Below, one piece after another: positions 1 through 7,912 of a stretch of 64,000 nucleotides of DNA. How positions within the stretch are numbered: position 1 is the stretch's first letter; every line of letters starts with the position of its first letter. The position numbers were made by a program, and so were the translations under genes. Below the pieces are notes generated by a model. The model saw nothing but the letters and a program-made list of their open reading frames with translations, did no database searches and was not told the origin of the DNA. This stretch comes from Thermogemmatispora sp042408965 (lineage in GTDB: Bacteria; Chloroflexota; Ktedonobacteria; Ktedonobacterales; Ktedonobacteraceae), in the NCBI GenBank assembly GCA_042408965.1, contig JBHOQN010000072.1:28277-92276 (forward strand), given 5' to 3'.

Positions 1-1
1 A

Positions 2-310
2 ACAGCGAAGAAAAAGGAAGTCACGACTATTGGCCGTCAGGAGCTTGCCAAGCGTATCTCACAGCAGGCGAAGGTCTCGCAGAAGCAGGCCGGAGAGATC
101 CTCGAAGTCACACTGGACGTGATCCGCGACGCCCTCAAGTCCGGCGACGAAGTACGTCTGGTCGGATTCGGCTCGTTCAAGGTTCGCAAGAGCGCGCCGC
201 GCAAGGGCGTCAACCCCCGCGATGGTCAGACCATTCATGTGCCGGCGAAGAATCGCGTACGCTTCTTCGCCGGTAAGGAACTCTCGGAGGCTGTTCAGGG
301 GAAGAAATAA
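2..310 (+). CDS. hup: HU-family DNA-binding protein (5' truncated)
   Basis: Histone-like HU protein, a small dimeric nucleoid protein that bends DNA. The reading frame is already open at the first bases of the window, so the start lies outside; about 102 codons remain, close to a full HU protein (about 90 residues) with a short Lys-rich N-terminus. The body shows the family pattern: an N-terminal helical pair, then GFGSFKVRKSAPRKGVNPRDG leading into the beta-arm, and the PAKNRVRFFAGKEL ending. An internal ATG at 119 would lose the helical dimer domain and is not the start. It is convergent with the NnrS-like gene; no clear terminator hairpin is visible in the 160 bases between them. Confidence 0.93.
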   Translation, partial: TAKKKEVTTIGRQELAKRISQQAKVSQKQAGEILEVTLDVIRDALKSGDEVRLVGFGSFKVRKSAPRKGVNPRDGQTIHVPAKNRVRFFAGKELSEAVQGKK

Positions 311-469
311 TCGTAGTGCGTTTCTCCTCACTGCCATCGGTACCCTTTAGCCCCTGGCACGCCCTCGCTGGAGCAGGGAAGAGTTGCAGACAGCTTCTGT
401 CTCCCCCTTGCTCCTCCTCGTGCAGGCCACGGGGCTGCTGATTCCTCCTTCCAGGTGCCACCTGCTGCG

Positions 470-1909
470 CTATACCTCCTTCGCGCTGAGCGCCGGCCAG
501 AGATTGACGGTCAGAGCAAGCACAACAGCCAGGCCGCAGGGGCCGGAGAGGCCAAAGAGCAGGCTCAGCCAGGACGTCACACCCGGCTCCTGACCCCCCG
601 GTAGAGAGGCCAGGAGCAGTGGGGCGACCCGCAACAGGGTCGCAAGATTGCCCAGCCAGAGGGTCGCGGCCACCAGGGCTGGCGAGCGTATGCGCCCGCC
701 GGAGAAGCCGGGCACCATGCGCGGCGCGATGCCACAGATGAGCAGGGTGACCAGGCCCATGGCCAGACTGTGCCGCGGCGCATCCAGAGAAAACGGCAGC
801 CGGCCCGTGCTGATCAGTCCGACGCCGGCGCTGAGCAGCAGCAGCGCAGCGCAGAGCGTCCAGAGATAGGCGCTGGCGACGAGCGCGACGAAGGGGCCAT
901 AGGCCTGTGCCTGCTTCCTGGTCTGCTGACGATAGCTCCGCGCCAGCTCCTCTGGCCTGAGCGCCGGCGCGGCGACCTGCGCGGGCAGCCGGCCGCGCCG
1001 GCGCATCATCAGCAAGAAGACGCTGACGAATCCAGCGATGACCGCCCCGCTGAGCAGCAGTCCGCCCCCCTCAAGCCAGGCGGCATTGCCGGACACGCCC
1101 ACGATTCCGAGACACATGAGCAGCAGCGCCCCCGCATAGCCGAAGGCCAGGGGCCAGAGCACCTGCCGCGGGAAGGCCTGCAGACCTGCGTACATGGGCA
1201 GGGATTGCGCCGAGACCGCCAGGGCCAGTGGCACCAGAAAACCGAAGAGACCCAGGGTGATATTGAGCTCGTCGCCCGGCGCGGGCGCCAGTCCCCCTCC
1301 AGCGGACCGTGCGGCCTGCACCATGTTGAGCAGATTGACGGCAGCCGCCAGAGCCAGGGCCAGGGCGGCCAGCGCGATGAAGGGGGCGATGCTCAGAAAG
1401 GCTCTGCGCGCCGCCAGCGGTGGTCCCTGGCATAACAGCAGCAGGTACTCCAGCGTGGCCCCCGAGAGCGCCAGGCACTCCAGCAGTGCACTGATGACCA
1501 GCAATCCTCTCCAGAGCGGAAGCGGCGCCACAGCGATGGCCAGCAGGGGCTGGGCGACGGCGCGCACTACCAGAGCGCTTACCTGCGCTCCCAGCAGCCA
1601 GGGAAGCAGCCGCGGGAGCGGCAATGCGCTCCCCCGCAGCCGGGGCAGGAAGTGCAGCGAGACCCCCAGGACGAAGAGACCCGCCCAGCCGTAGAGCTGC
1701 AGATGGCCATGCGTCTGCACGAGCGCGCTCCACCACACGCCTGGAGGAAGGGCAAACAGCTCAGCGAGCGTGAGCAGACTCGCCAGCAGGAAGCCGCCGG
1801 CGGAGGCGATCAGGAGAGCGGCGCGCAGGAACGGTGCCACACGCTTGAACGGCTCATGCCGCTGGCCGCCGCTGGCCGGCGAGACGCCAGGAGCACTCGT
1901 CGTTGACAT
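470..1909 (-). CDS. NnrS-like polytopic membrane protein
   Basis: About 479 residues with roughly twelve hydrophobic segments. Residues 67-91 carry the NnrS-like pattern HGHLQLYGWAGLFVLG followed by HFLPRLRG, with His67, His69 and His86 as candidate haem or copper ligands. NnrS is a haem-copper membrane protein linked to nitric-oxide stress and denitrification; activity here is inferred from the family. It is the last gene of a three-gene minus-strand operon (DUF2249, cupin, NnrS): its ATG overlaps the cupin stop in a TGATG arrangement, so translation is probably coupled. The operon begins beneath a Crp-like site at 2808-2827. A more distant haem-copper oxidase-like membrane protein is the alternative. 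Confidence 0.8.
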   Translation of the reverse strand: MSTTSAPGVSPASGGQRHEPFKRVAPFLRAALLIASAGGFLLASLLTLAELFALPPGVWWSALVQTHGHLQLYGWAGLFVLGVSLHFLPRLRGSALPLPRLLPWLLGAQVSALVVRAVAQPLLAIAVAPLPLWRGLLVISALLECLALSGATLEYLLLLCQGPPLAARRAFLSIAPFIALAALALALAAAVNLLNMVQAARSAGGGLAPAPGDELNITLGLFGFLVPLALAVSAQSLPMYAGLQAFPRQVLWPLAFGYAGALLLMCLGIVGVSGNAAWLEGGGLLLSGAVIAGFVSVFLLMMRRRGRLPAQVAAPALRPEELARSYRQQTRKQAQAYGPFVALVASAYLWTLCAALLLLSAGVGLISTGRLPFSLDAPRHSLAMGLVTLLICGIAPRMVPGFSGGRIRSPALVAATLWLGNLATLLRVAPLLLASLPGGQEPGVTSWLSLLFGLSGPCGLAVVLALTVNLWPALSAKEV

Positions 1910-2394
1910 CAGGCCTCACCATCCTCGGGCAGATCTGCCCCGGCCTGCTCCGGCTCGCCGTCCTGCCGCTCATCAGCGGTGGCGCCCTCGCCCCCTTCGC
2001 GCACCAGGGTCACCAGCAGCACGGCATCGCTGAGGGCCTCGACGCTGTGTGCCACCTGGGGCGCCAGTTGCAGCAGCGTGCCAGCGCCCATATTGACGCG
2101 CGAGCGCGGGAGCACGCAGACGACGCGACCCTCCAGCACCTGGATCAGGGCGCGGCTTCTCGTCCTGTGTGTGCGCAACTGCTGGCCGCTGCGCAGGCTC
2201 AGCAGCAGCAGACGGAACGCCCTGCTCTCGGCGAGGAGCTGCACTGCTGGCCCCTCGCAGCGAAACTCCCGCGGCCTCGCCAGGTCGAAGACGCTGAAGC
2301 TGGCCTCACCCTCTCCATCGGTGGCGCTCGCTGGCCTCGTCAGCGACGAGGTCACCTCTTCTGGCGCCGTGCTGCCTTGCTCTTCCGGCTTCAT
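1909..2394 (-). CDS. Cupin-domain protein
   Basis: Small cupin of about 161 residues. A longer upstream frame exists, but the ATG at 2394 follows a good GAGGAG ribosome site, whereas the longer start overlaps the neighbouring DUF2249 gene. The central part reads as a one-barrel beta fold: a strand with RTHRTRSRALIQVLEGRVVC, then a Gly turn (MGAGTLLQLAP) and QVAHSVEALSDAVLLVTLVR, the two conserved cupin motifs. Only some of the classical His/Glu metal ligands are present (the His of AHSVEA and one in motif 1). N- and C-terminal tails are acidic and probably disordered. It lies between DUF2249 and the NnrS-like gene in one operon; a metal- or ligand-sensing role is a guess. Confidence 0.75.
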   Translation of the reverse strand: MKPEEQGSTAPEEVTSSLTRPASATDGEGEASFSVFDLARPREFRCEGPAVQLLAESRAFRLLLLSLRSGQQLRTHRTRSRALIQVLEGRVVCVLPRSRVNMGAGTLLQLAPQVAHSVEALSDAVLLVTLVREGGEGATADERQDGEPEQAGADLPEDGEA

Positions 2395-2417
2395 CGTGTG
2401 CCGCTCCTCTCTTCTCT

Positions 2418-2672
2418 TCAGGGACGCTCCTGCGCGGCGCGCTTCACGATGCGGATGATCCACTCCTCCGGTCCCTGCCGCTCTGGCACCCAATCAAAGG
2501 TGTCGGGGTACTCGGCGAGCAACTGATAGCGCAGCGGCGCCGGATCGTGATCGTTGATCAGACGCAGAGCGCCGCCTGGCTCAAGCGCCTCCAGGCGATC
2601 AAAGATGAGTGGGTGGCGCTCGCGAGGTGCGATCTCGCGGACATCAAGGGCTTCAGCAATGCACTCGGACAT
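2418..2672 (-). CDS. DUF2249 domain protein (first copy)
   Basis: 84 residues, essentially a single DUF2249 domain. Seen directly: LDVREIAPRERHPLIFDRL near the N-terminus, then LRLINDHDPAPLRYQL and QGPEEWIIRIVKR at the end, the three family signatures (the NDHDPxPL loop is the most conserved). DUF2249 proteins are small TusA/SirA-like folds often found beside denitrification, haemerythrin and Fe-S assembly genes; no biochemical function is established. First gene of the operon with the cupin and NnrS-like genes; its promoter carries a Crp-like site. A second, more divergent DUF2249 gene lies at 4686-4973 under an identical site. Confidence 0.88.
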   Translation of the reverse strand: MSECIAEALDVREIAPRERHPLIFDRLEALEPGGALRLINDHDPAPLRYQLLAEYPDTFDWVPERQGPEEWIIRIVKRAAQERP

Positions 2673-2781
2673 GCTCTCTCTCCTCTGCTCGTATGGTTCT
2701 TCAACAGCCTGTACTCAGAGCGATGGCAGTGCTCAGCCCGGCCAGGGAGCCTGGTCAGATCACCAGCCAGTGCTGTCTATC

Positions 2782-2852
2782 AGTATGCTCGCAGAGGCGG
2801 CCTCTTACCGTGACTTTTGTCGCAGCCGGGGCAGCGCTGTGGCCTTTATACT
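2782..2852. promoter_or_regulatory. Divergent promoter region with Crp-like operator, copy 1
   Basis: The 20-bp sequence CCGTGACTTTTGTCGCAGCC lies at 2808-2827. Its core, CGTGA-N6-TCGCA, matches 8 of 10 positions of the E. coli CRP consensus TGTGA-N6-TCACA. On the minus strand a -10-like CATACT (2782-2787) starts 29.5 bp from the operator centre (2816.5), placing the centre at about -41.5, the class II activator position. On the plus strand a TATACT (2847-2852) sits 30.5 bp from the centre, so the DUF59 gene may be driven from the same site. The 297 bases between the DUF2249 and DUF59 genes hold nothing else recognisable. Confidence 0.7.
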
Positions 2853-2969
2853 CTCCAGTGTCACAGCGCTGGCGGTAAGCACTGGAGCAACCAGCGAGGG
2901 GCGCGACTGAGCGATCGGCATCCCTCGCTGACGCCCGTTTCCGCCGATACACCCATCCAGGTGAGAGCT

Positions 2970-3293
2970 ATGCTTGATACTGCAACCATAGAGCGCGTTA
3001 CGAAAGCGATCTACGCCGCCCTGGGCAACGTCGACGACCCCGAGCTGGGCGTGAACCTGATCGATCTGGGGCTCGTCTACGGAGTCAAGGTGACACCGGA
3101 GGGCTTTGTGACGATCACCATGACCCTGACGATCCCTGGCTGCCCCATGTATGAGGCGCTCGCCGCTGGGGTGGGCGCCGCCCTGGGAGGTATTCCCGAA
3201 TTGACAGGGGGCGAGATTGAGCTGGTGTGGGAGCCGCGCTGGACGCCGGAGCGTCTGACGGTCCGGGGCCGGCGTCTGCTCGGCCTGGCCTGA
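2970..3293 (+). CDS. DUF59/MIP18-family Fe-S assembly-type protein
   Basis: 107 residues from the ATG at 2970, which is preceded by AGGTGAG; a longer frame upstream crosses the promoter and is unlikely. The sequence is a compact DUF59 domain: DPELGVNLIDLGLVYGVKV and the TMTLTIPGCPMYEAL loop containing the single conserved Cys, followed by EIELVWEPRWTPERL. DUF59 proteins (PaaD, SufT, MIP18 relatives) assist maturation of Fe-S enzymes. It is transcribed divergently from the DUF2249-cupin-NnrS operon and probably shares the Crp-like site, suggesting repair or maturation of metal clusters under the same stress. It ends 2 bases before a strong hairpin. Confidence 0.85.
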   Translation: MLDTATIERVTKAIYAALGNVDDPELGVNLIDLGLVYGVKVTPEGFVTITMTLTIPGCPMYEALAAGVGAALGGIPELTGGEIELVWEPRWTPERLTVRGRRLLGLA

Positions 3294-3294
3294 G

Positions 3295-3331
3295 CCAGGT
3301 GAGGGCGAGCGAGCCTGGCGCCCTCACCTGG
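3295..3331. terminator. Bidirectional terminator hairpin
   Basis: A perfect 12-bp inverted repeat: CCAGGTGAGGGC at 3295-3306 and GCCCTCACCTGG at 3320-3331, with a 13-base loop. It sits exactly between the convergent DUF59 gene (ends 3293) and the membrane-protein gene (ends 3339). No long T-tract follows on either strand, so efficiency is uncertain. Confidence 0.65.
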
Positions 3332-3338
3332 TGCTGCC

Positions 3339-4676
3339 TCAGGACCTCAACGTGCTCCAGCGCCAGTTCAGATGGCGCACCACACCGCCGACATTCACGG
3401 CGGCTCCCACCAGCGCCAGGCCCACCAGGGCAGCAGCCAGTCTCAGCAGCACTACCTCATCACGCAGGACAGCGAGCAACAGCAGAGGCAACCCTCCGTT
3501 GAAGAGCCAGAAGCAGAGCCAGGCGAGGCGCTGATGTACGAGGTCGCGCATCAGTGGCACACGCTGCCGTCCGACGAGCGGCCCATAGCGGCTGTGCCAG
3601 ACCAGGAAGGGCACAATCTTGTAGAGATAGCCAACAACGCTCTGGCCAGTCCAGCCGAGCAGAAGCGCCAGTAGCAGCGCGACCGCCTGGCCCGGATCGA
3701 GACCTCGTCCAAGCGTCAGGGGTGGCAGCACGGTCGCCGCCGCCACCAGGTAGAGCAGCCCCGCCAGGCCATGATACTGCGTCACCTCCAGCAGACGCCG
3801 CCTCCGCCGGTGCAGCATCCACAGATAGTCACCGGCGAAGAGCCAGACCCCCGCACAGAGCAGGCCGGCTCCCAGAAGCAGCAGCCACCCGACTGCGCTG
3901 AGCAGGCCAGCGATCAGCCCGACCAGACCTGCATTCAGGAGCAGCAGGACGCCCTGCGCCAGGCGGCGGTTATGATCATGCACCAGCGCGAAGAGTGGGA
4001 CCAGCGTGTAGGAAACGCCCACCAGCATGTTGGTGAGCCAGCCGACCACACCCAGGGTGACATGGAGCGGCAGCAAGTCGGGGGCCGCCAGCCCCAGCGC
4101 GCCGGTGACGAAATTCAGGGCCATACTGCCGCCCAGAGCAACTACCAGGCAGAGGTAGAGGAGCGCCCCCGCAAGATAGAGGGTCGTCAGGGGACGCCGG
4201 GCGGCGCGCGCCAGGGTCGCAGCAAGGATCAGCACATAACAGCAGACAGCACTGACCACAAAAGCGGCCCCCACCACCAGCAGCCAGGGAAGAAAGAGCC
4301 AGAAGCCGAGGAGCAACAGCAGCACCCCCGGCAGGTAGAGCGGGTAGAGCAGGGGGGTCAGCCTGCGCACGCGCAGCGGAGCGACGACGATCACCGGCGT
4401 CAACTGCAGCGAGGCCCCCATCATGGTCATCGTCAGCCAGCCCAGCGTCAGAGTATGCACCAGAGCCAGGACATGGGGCAGGGCCGGCGCCGTCAGAGCG
4501 TCAGGCAGCACAAAGGGCAGGAGCAGGCCAGCGAGCACGGCCAGCGCACTGCCCGTGATGAGAAAGGGCAGAGGGACACCAAGCGGTACGCCGCGCCTTC
4601 CCATCAGCGCCCCCGCCTGATTCTTCACGGCGAAGGCCGGCACTGCAGACGGCGCTGGCTCAACGGGTCGTGACAT
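3339..4676 (-). CDS. Polytopic membrane protein, NnrS/haem-copper-oxidase-I-like
   Basis: 445 residues with about twelve hydrophobic helices. Conserved His-bearing stretches are visible: VLALVHTLTLGWLTMTMMGASLQL (about residues 68-92), a second LPLHVTLGVVGWL followed by MLVGVSYTLVPLF, and a third QYHGLAGLLYL, a His pattern resembling NnrS and oxidase subunit I. A haem- or copper-binding role is inferred. It starts 9 bases after the second DUF2249 gene and forms a two-gene operon with it. That operon parallels the DUF2249-cupin-NnrS operon and carries the same 20-bp operator, so the two membrane proteins probably act in one pathway. It is too short and lacks the full ligand set for a genuine terminal oxidase. 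Confidence 0.7.
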   Translation of the reverse strand: MSRPVEPAPSAVPAFAVKNQAGALMGRRGVPLGVPLPFLITGSALAVLAGLLLPFVLPDALTAPALPHVLALVHTLTLGWLTMTMMGASLQLTPVIVVAPLRVRRLTPLLYPLYLPGVLLLLLGFWLFLPWLLVVGAAFVVSAVCCYVLILAATLARAARRPLTTLYLAGALLYLCLVVALGGSMALNFVTGALGLAAPDLLPLHVTLGVVGWLTNMLVGVSYTLVPLFALVHDHNRRLAQGVLLLLNAGLVGLIAGLLSAVGWLLLLGAGLLCAGVWLFAGDYLWMLHRRRRRLLEVTQYHGLAGLLYLVAAATVLPPLTLGRGLDPGQAVALLLALLLGWTGQSVVGYLYKIVPFLVWHSRYGPLVGRQRVPLMRDLVHQRLAWLCFWLFNGGLPLLLLAVLRDEVVLLRLAAALVGLALVGAAVNVGGVVRHLNWRWSTLRS

Positions 4677-4685
4677 GGCAGAACC

Positions 4686-4973
4686 TCACGCTCCCTCGGC
4701 CACACGCTGGCGCGTAAAACGCACGACCCACTCGTCGGAGGCCAGCGCGAGCGTCTCATGCGCAAAGCCGCGTCCCGCGAGCACGCCATAGAGCGGCACT
4801 GGCTCAAACGGTGCGACGAGCAGGAGCACCTCACCGAGCCGCAGCGGCACAGCCGCCTCCAGAATACGCACAAACGGCTCATCGCCACGCGCGAGATCGG
4901 GTCGTACATCAAGCACAACCGTCGCCTGCGCACGCCAGGCGGCGAACAGCTGCAAGGCTTCCTCAGTTGTCAT
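4686..4973 (-). CDS. DUF2249 domain protein (second copy)
   Basis: 95 residues from the ATG at 4973, preceded by GGAGGAGCGAAGAAACG; the longer frame to 5036 lacks a ribosome site. The domain is recognisable but divergent: VVLDVRPDLARGDEPF, then LLLVAPFEPVPLYGVL in place of the NDHDPxPL loop, and ASDEWVVRFTRQR at the end. It is followed after 9 bases by the 445-residue membrane protein. Its promoter has a Crp-like site identical to that of the first DUF2249 operon, and it is divergent from the Crp/Fnr regulator gene. Function unknown. Confidence 0.8.
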   Translation of the reverse strand: MTTEEALQLFAAWRAQATVVLDVRPDLARGDEPFVRILEAAVPLRLGEVLLLVAPFEPVPLYGVLAGRGFAHETLALASDEWVVRFTRQRVAEGA

Positions 4974-5055
4974 CGTTTCTTCGCTCCTCCGTTCCTGCAG
5001 ACCGAGAGCGCAGCCGGTCGCCAGGAACCCTCTCAAAGATGATGCCAGCGCACTG

Positions 5056-5126
5056 AGTGTAACGCAGGAACGGCGCCAGCGCCGTGACTTTTGTCGCAGC
5101 CCGCGCAGAACCAGATTCCCCTATCT
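5056..5126. promoter_or_regulatory. Divergent promoter region with Crp-like operator, copy 2
   Basis: The same 20 bases as copy 1 (CCGTGACTTTTGTCGCAGCC) occur at 5082-5101. A minus-strand TACACT at 5056-5061 begins 29.5 bp from the operator centre (5090.5), the same spacing as at copy 1, giving an operator centred near -41.5 for the DUF2249-membrane protein operon. On the plus strand CTATCT (5121-5126) is 30.5 bp from the centre, again the same spacing, which would allow autoregulation of the Crp/Fnr gene at 5277. The 303 bases between the two genes contain nothing else I recognise. Confidence 0.72.
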
Positions 5127-5276
5127 CTACACTGCCCCCTCCAGCCGAGCCGCGGTGGACCAGCGACAAAGATCTCCCACGAGTGGCCTCGATAGGTTAG
5201 AATCCAGAAAAGAGCACAACCAGAGGAGAGGCTGCAGCGCTCAGCCCGTCTGTCTGTAATGCGATAGGAGAGAGCC

Positions 5277-5948
5277 ATGCCAGTCGACAGCGAGGCCCTG
5301 CGCCAGATGGCGCTCTTCGCAACCCTCGACGCGCACGATCTGGCCCGTGTAGCCGCCGTGACACGCGAGCGCCATTACGAGCGCGGCGAACTGATCATTC
5401 TGGAGGGCGAGCACGGAGGCGCTCTGCACTACGTTCAGAGCGGCCTGGTGAAGGTCTTCAAAACCTCCGCGGACGGCAAAGAGCAGGTGCTGCGCCTGAT
5501 CGGGGCTGGCTACACCTTCAACGACGTGCCCGCCTTCGACGGAGGACCCAATCCCGCCAGCGTGGCCGCCCTGGAGAAGAGTACCGTCTACGCCATTAGC
5601 GGCGAGGGGCTGCGCCGCCTGATCGCCGAGCGGCCAGCCGTGGCCGAGGCGGTCATCGCCGGGCTGGCACGCGCGCTGCGCCACCTGGTGGGCCTGGTCG
5701 AAGACCTCTCCTTCCGCCACGTGACCGCGCGCGTCGCCCGCATCCTCCTCGATCAGCAGGAGGTCGCAACCCTGGGCGGTCACGCCCACCGGCTGACGCA
5801 ACAGGAGATGGCAGCCATGGCAGGCACGGCGCGCGAAGTCGTCGGCCGCGCACTGAAAGAGCTGGAGGCCGCCGGCGCGATCAGCCTGCACCAGGGACGA
5901 GTAGTCATTCTGAACCGTGAGCGCCTGCGTCTGCTGGCCGGCAACTAG
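5277..5948 (+). CDS. Crp/Fnr-family transcriptional regulator
   Basis: 223 residues: an N-terminal cyclic-nucleotide-binding-type beta-roll (about 10-115), a long dimer helix (about 118-150), and a C-terminal winged helix (about 152-223). The recognition helix reads GTAREVVGRALKEL; Arg186, Glu187 and Arg191 fall exactly where CRP has Arg180, Glu181 and Arg185, predicting a TGTGA-like half-site. The phosphate-binding cassette lacks the CRP Arg-Ser pair (GGPNPASVAAL), and there is no Cys, so cAMP or an Fe-S cluster is unlikely; haem, NO or another ligand is possible. Start ATG follows GGAGAGAGCC. Divergent from a DUF2249 operon and probably its activator. Confidence 0.88.
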   Translation: MPVDSEALRQMALFATLDAHDLARVAAVTRERHYERGELIILEGEHGGALHYVQSGLVKVFKTSADGKEQVLRLIGAGYTFNDVPAFDGGPNPASVAALEKSTVYAISGEGLRRLIAERPAVAEAVIAGLARALRHLVGLVEDLSFRHVTARVARILLDQQEVATLGGHAHRLTQQEMAAMAGTAREVVGRALKELEAAGAISLHQGRVVILNRERLRLLAGN

Positions 5949-5975
5949 CCAGCGCCAGCAGCAACGCAGGATGGG

Positions 5976-6569
5976 ATGGAGAGCAGAACCATGCAGCAGC
6001 AACGCAAGAGCTATCACCTGCGCGGCGTCACCCTGACGCTGATCCAGGGCAACATCGTGGAGGTCGAGGCCGACGCCATCGTGAACGCCGCAAACGCGGC
6101 CCTGGCCGGCGGCGGAGGCGTCGATGGAGCCATCCATCGCGCGGGCGGACCTCAGATCATGGAGGAGTGCCGCAAGATCGGCGGCTGTCCCACGGGGAGC
6201 GCCGTGGTCACCAGCGCAGGCAGGCTGCGAGCGACATACGTCTTCCACGCCGTCGGCCCCATCTATGGGCGCGATCGCGATGCTCCGCGCCTGCTGGCGA
6301 GCGCCTACCGACGCTGCCTCGAGCTGGCAGAGCAGCATCGCCTGACAAGCATCGCCTTTCCGGCGCTAAGTACCGGCGCCTACGGCTATCCCCTGGCAGA
6401 GGCCGCCAGCATCGCCGTGAGCACCATTGGCGAACACCTGCGCCAGTCTCCGTCCACCACCCTCAAGCAGGTGCTGCTGGTGCTCTACGACGAGCGCGCC
6501 TACCGCGCCTATGAGCAGGCCCTGGAGAAGGTCCTTCAGAGAGAGACGCCAGAGACCGGCGCGGGATAG
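5976..6569 (+). CDS. Macro-domain protein (ADP-ribose-binding, MacroD type)
   Basis: 197 residues, a single macro domain of the YmdB/MacroD class. Seen: LIQGNIVEVEADAIVNAANAAL then GGGGVDGAIHRAGG (distal ribose loop), and the phosphate loop FPALSTGAYGYPLAEAA. The family hydrolyses O-acetyl-ADP-ribose or removes ADP-ribose from proteins. Start is either ATG 5976 or ATG 5991; the latter has the better-spaced GGAG, so the protein may be 192 residues. It follows the Crp/Fnr gene by under 50 bases on the same strand and may be co-transcribed. It is convergent with the lipoprotein gene that ends 16 bases later. Confidence 0.88.
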   Translation: MESRTMQQQRKSYHLRGVTLTLIQGNIVEVEADAIVNAANAALAGGGGVDGAIHRAGGPQIMEECRKIGGCPTGSAVVTSAGRLRATYVFHAVGPIYGRDRDAPRLLASAYRRCLELAEQHRLTSIAFPALSTGAYGYPLAEAASIAVSTIGEHLRQSPSTTLKQVLLVLYDERAYRAYEQALEKVLQRETPETGAG

Positions 6570-6585
6570 CTGCCAGCCAGCGACC

Positions 6586-7092
6586 TTAGAGGACGCCGGC
6601 GGGCGCGGGCAGGGTGATATCGCCCTCAGCGCCGCAGCCGATGATCGTATAGACACTCCCAAGCTTCCGGACATCGCGGCAGGTATAGCTGGCGGCCGCC
6701 CGCGGCGGGGACGGCGCGATGAAATGCTCAGTAGCATCGATGAGGTTGCACCTGCCGCTCTGCTGCTTGATGCTGAAGTGATGGATCACGCCGCTATCAA
6801 CGCCGACCTGCGTATACTGCAGCGTCGCCGGCTGGCAGGCATGAAACGCCCGCACAAAACACTCCTCAGCGCGGCGCGGATCGTTGGTCGCCGGACTCCG
6901 CTGCTGCGGTCCCGCGGCGCTGATGCTGCCACACGAGAGGACCATCGGGCTGGCGGTCGCCGAGGGGGCAGCGCCGGGGCCACCACTCGTGGTGATAGCA
7001 GAGCCGCAGGCCACTAGCAATATGCTCAATGCAGCACACAGGAGCACCGCCAGGCCAGGCGGGCCCCATCTCCGTAGATATCCAGGGTACAT
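6586..7092 (-). CDS. Putative lipoprotein, function unknown
   Basis: 168 residues. An N-terminal signal with a hydrophobic core and lipobox LLVAC (lipidated Cys about residue 29) is followed by a Ser/Thr/Ala/Pro-rich linker, then a Cys-containing region (about 50-160) with five further Cys residues that could form disulfides. No family recognised. Start ATG at 7092 follows GGAGGCGAAGCAAG. It is probably exported and anchored outside the membrane. Neighbours give no functional hint. Confidence 0.7.
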   Translation of the reverse strand: MYPGYLRRWGPPGLAVLLCAALSILLVACGSAITTSGGPGAAPSATASPMVLSCGSISAAGPQQRSPATNDPRRAEECFVRAFHACQPATLQYTQVGVDSGVIHHFSIKQQSGRCNLIDATEHFIAPSPPRAAASYTCRDVRKLGSVYTIIGCGAEGDITLPAPAGVL

Positions 7093-7446
7093 CTTGCTTC
7101 GCCTCCGCTGTCGTTCTCTTCGCCCGCCCGATCAGGCCAGGCAGGACCAGGCCACCCGAACAGGCTCCGGGTGAGTCAATGCGTGGCAGACGTATTGCCG
7201 GAAGTTTGCTCACAGATCGAACGCTCGCCAGTCTCAGAGGAAGAAGACGAGCACCGTTCTATCACAGAGGACGCCCCCGGCGGAGAAAAGTTCCCGCTGT
7301 CTGACTACCCGCGGCGCGGGAGCACAGCCCTTGTCTTTGCCAGCCCCTTCGCGCTATAGTAGGGGCGAAGAGGTCTCTCTTTATTTTCCATCAGGCAAAG
7401 AATTCTCGCGAAAGGGAGTCGCCATCGTGCGACAGGCTATTGAGAG
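7093..7446. other. Intergenic region with a plus-strand promoter
   Basis: 354 bases between a minus-strand lipoprotein gene and a plus-strand membrane protein gene. On the plus strand TTGTCT (7331-7336) and TATAGT (7355-7360) with an 18-base spacer form a sigma-70-like promoter about 80 bases before the ATG at 7447. A 6-bp inverted repeat CTTCGC/GCGAAG brackets the -10 and could be an operator. No gene or RNA was recognised in the rest. Confidence 0.5.
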
Positions 7447-7845
7447 ATGACACAGCTCGTAATCAGCCTCCACTACTGGAACGAATTCCTGGTGCTGGCG
7501 ACCGGCGCCGTTACAGGTATATGGGGTCTCATTCTCTTCTTCACCCACAGGACCGAGACGCTCAGTCCCCCCTGGCGGATCGCCCTGATCGTCACCGGCT
7601 GCGTGGCGGCGCTGCAGGGCCTGCTGGGCATCACCCTGGTGATCATGGGAGAGCGACCGGGCACAGGCACCGGCCTCTACTGGCTCCACTACGTCTACGG
7701 TGCCATCGTCGTCTTCATTCTTCCCGTCGCCGTCACCTACAGTTCCAGCGGCAAAAACGTGCGCCGCGATGTGCTGATCTTCAGCATCGCTGTCCTCATT
7801 CTGGTGGCGGCAGCCATCCGCGCCATGATGACCGGGCCGGCGTGA
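7447..7845 (+). CDS. Small integral membrane protein, function unknown
   Basis: 132 residues with four predicted transmembrane helices (about 10-32, 43-66, 78-97 and 106-128), short loops and no recognised motif apart from an initial LHYWNEFLVLATG with a His in helix 1 and a His in the third (LYWLHYVYGAIV). The topology recalls small haem-binding four-helix proteins but nothing proves it. A sigma-70-like promoter lies about 80 bases upstream. The gene is followed at 68 bases by the nuclease gene on the same strand. Confidence 0.65.
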   Translation: MTQLVISLHYWNEFLVLATGAVTGIWGLILFFTHRTETLSPPWRIALIVTGCVAALQGLLGITLVIMGERPGTGTGLYWLHYVYGAIVVFILPVAVTYSSSGKNVRRDVLIFSIAVLILVAAAIRAMMTGPA

Positions 7846-7912
7846 GCGGCGCTCTCCACTCCGTCCGTGCAAAGCGAGGCCAGCAGCGTAGAACCAAGGG
7901 AGGAGCAAGAGC

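Noticed and set aside
16..461. Minus-strand frames opposite the HU gene
   Set aside because: Shadow frames of a conserved gene; no family signature.
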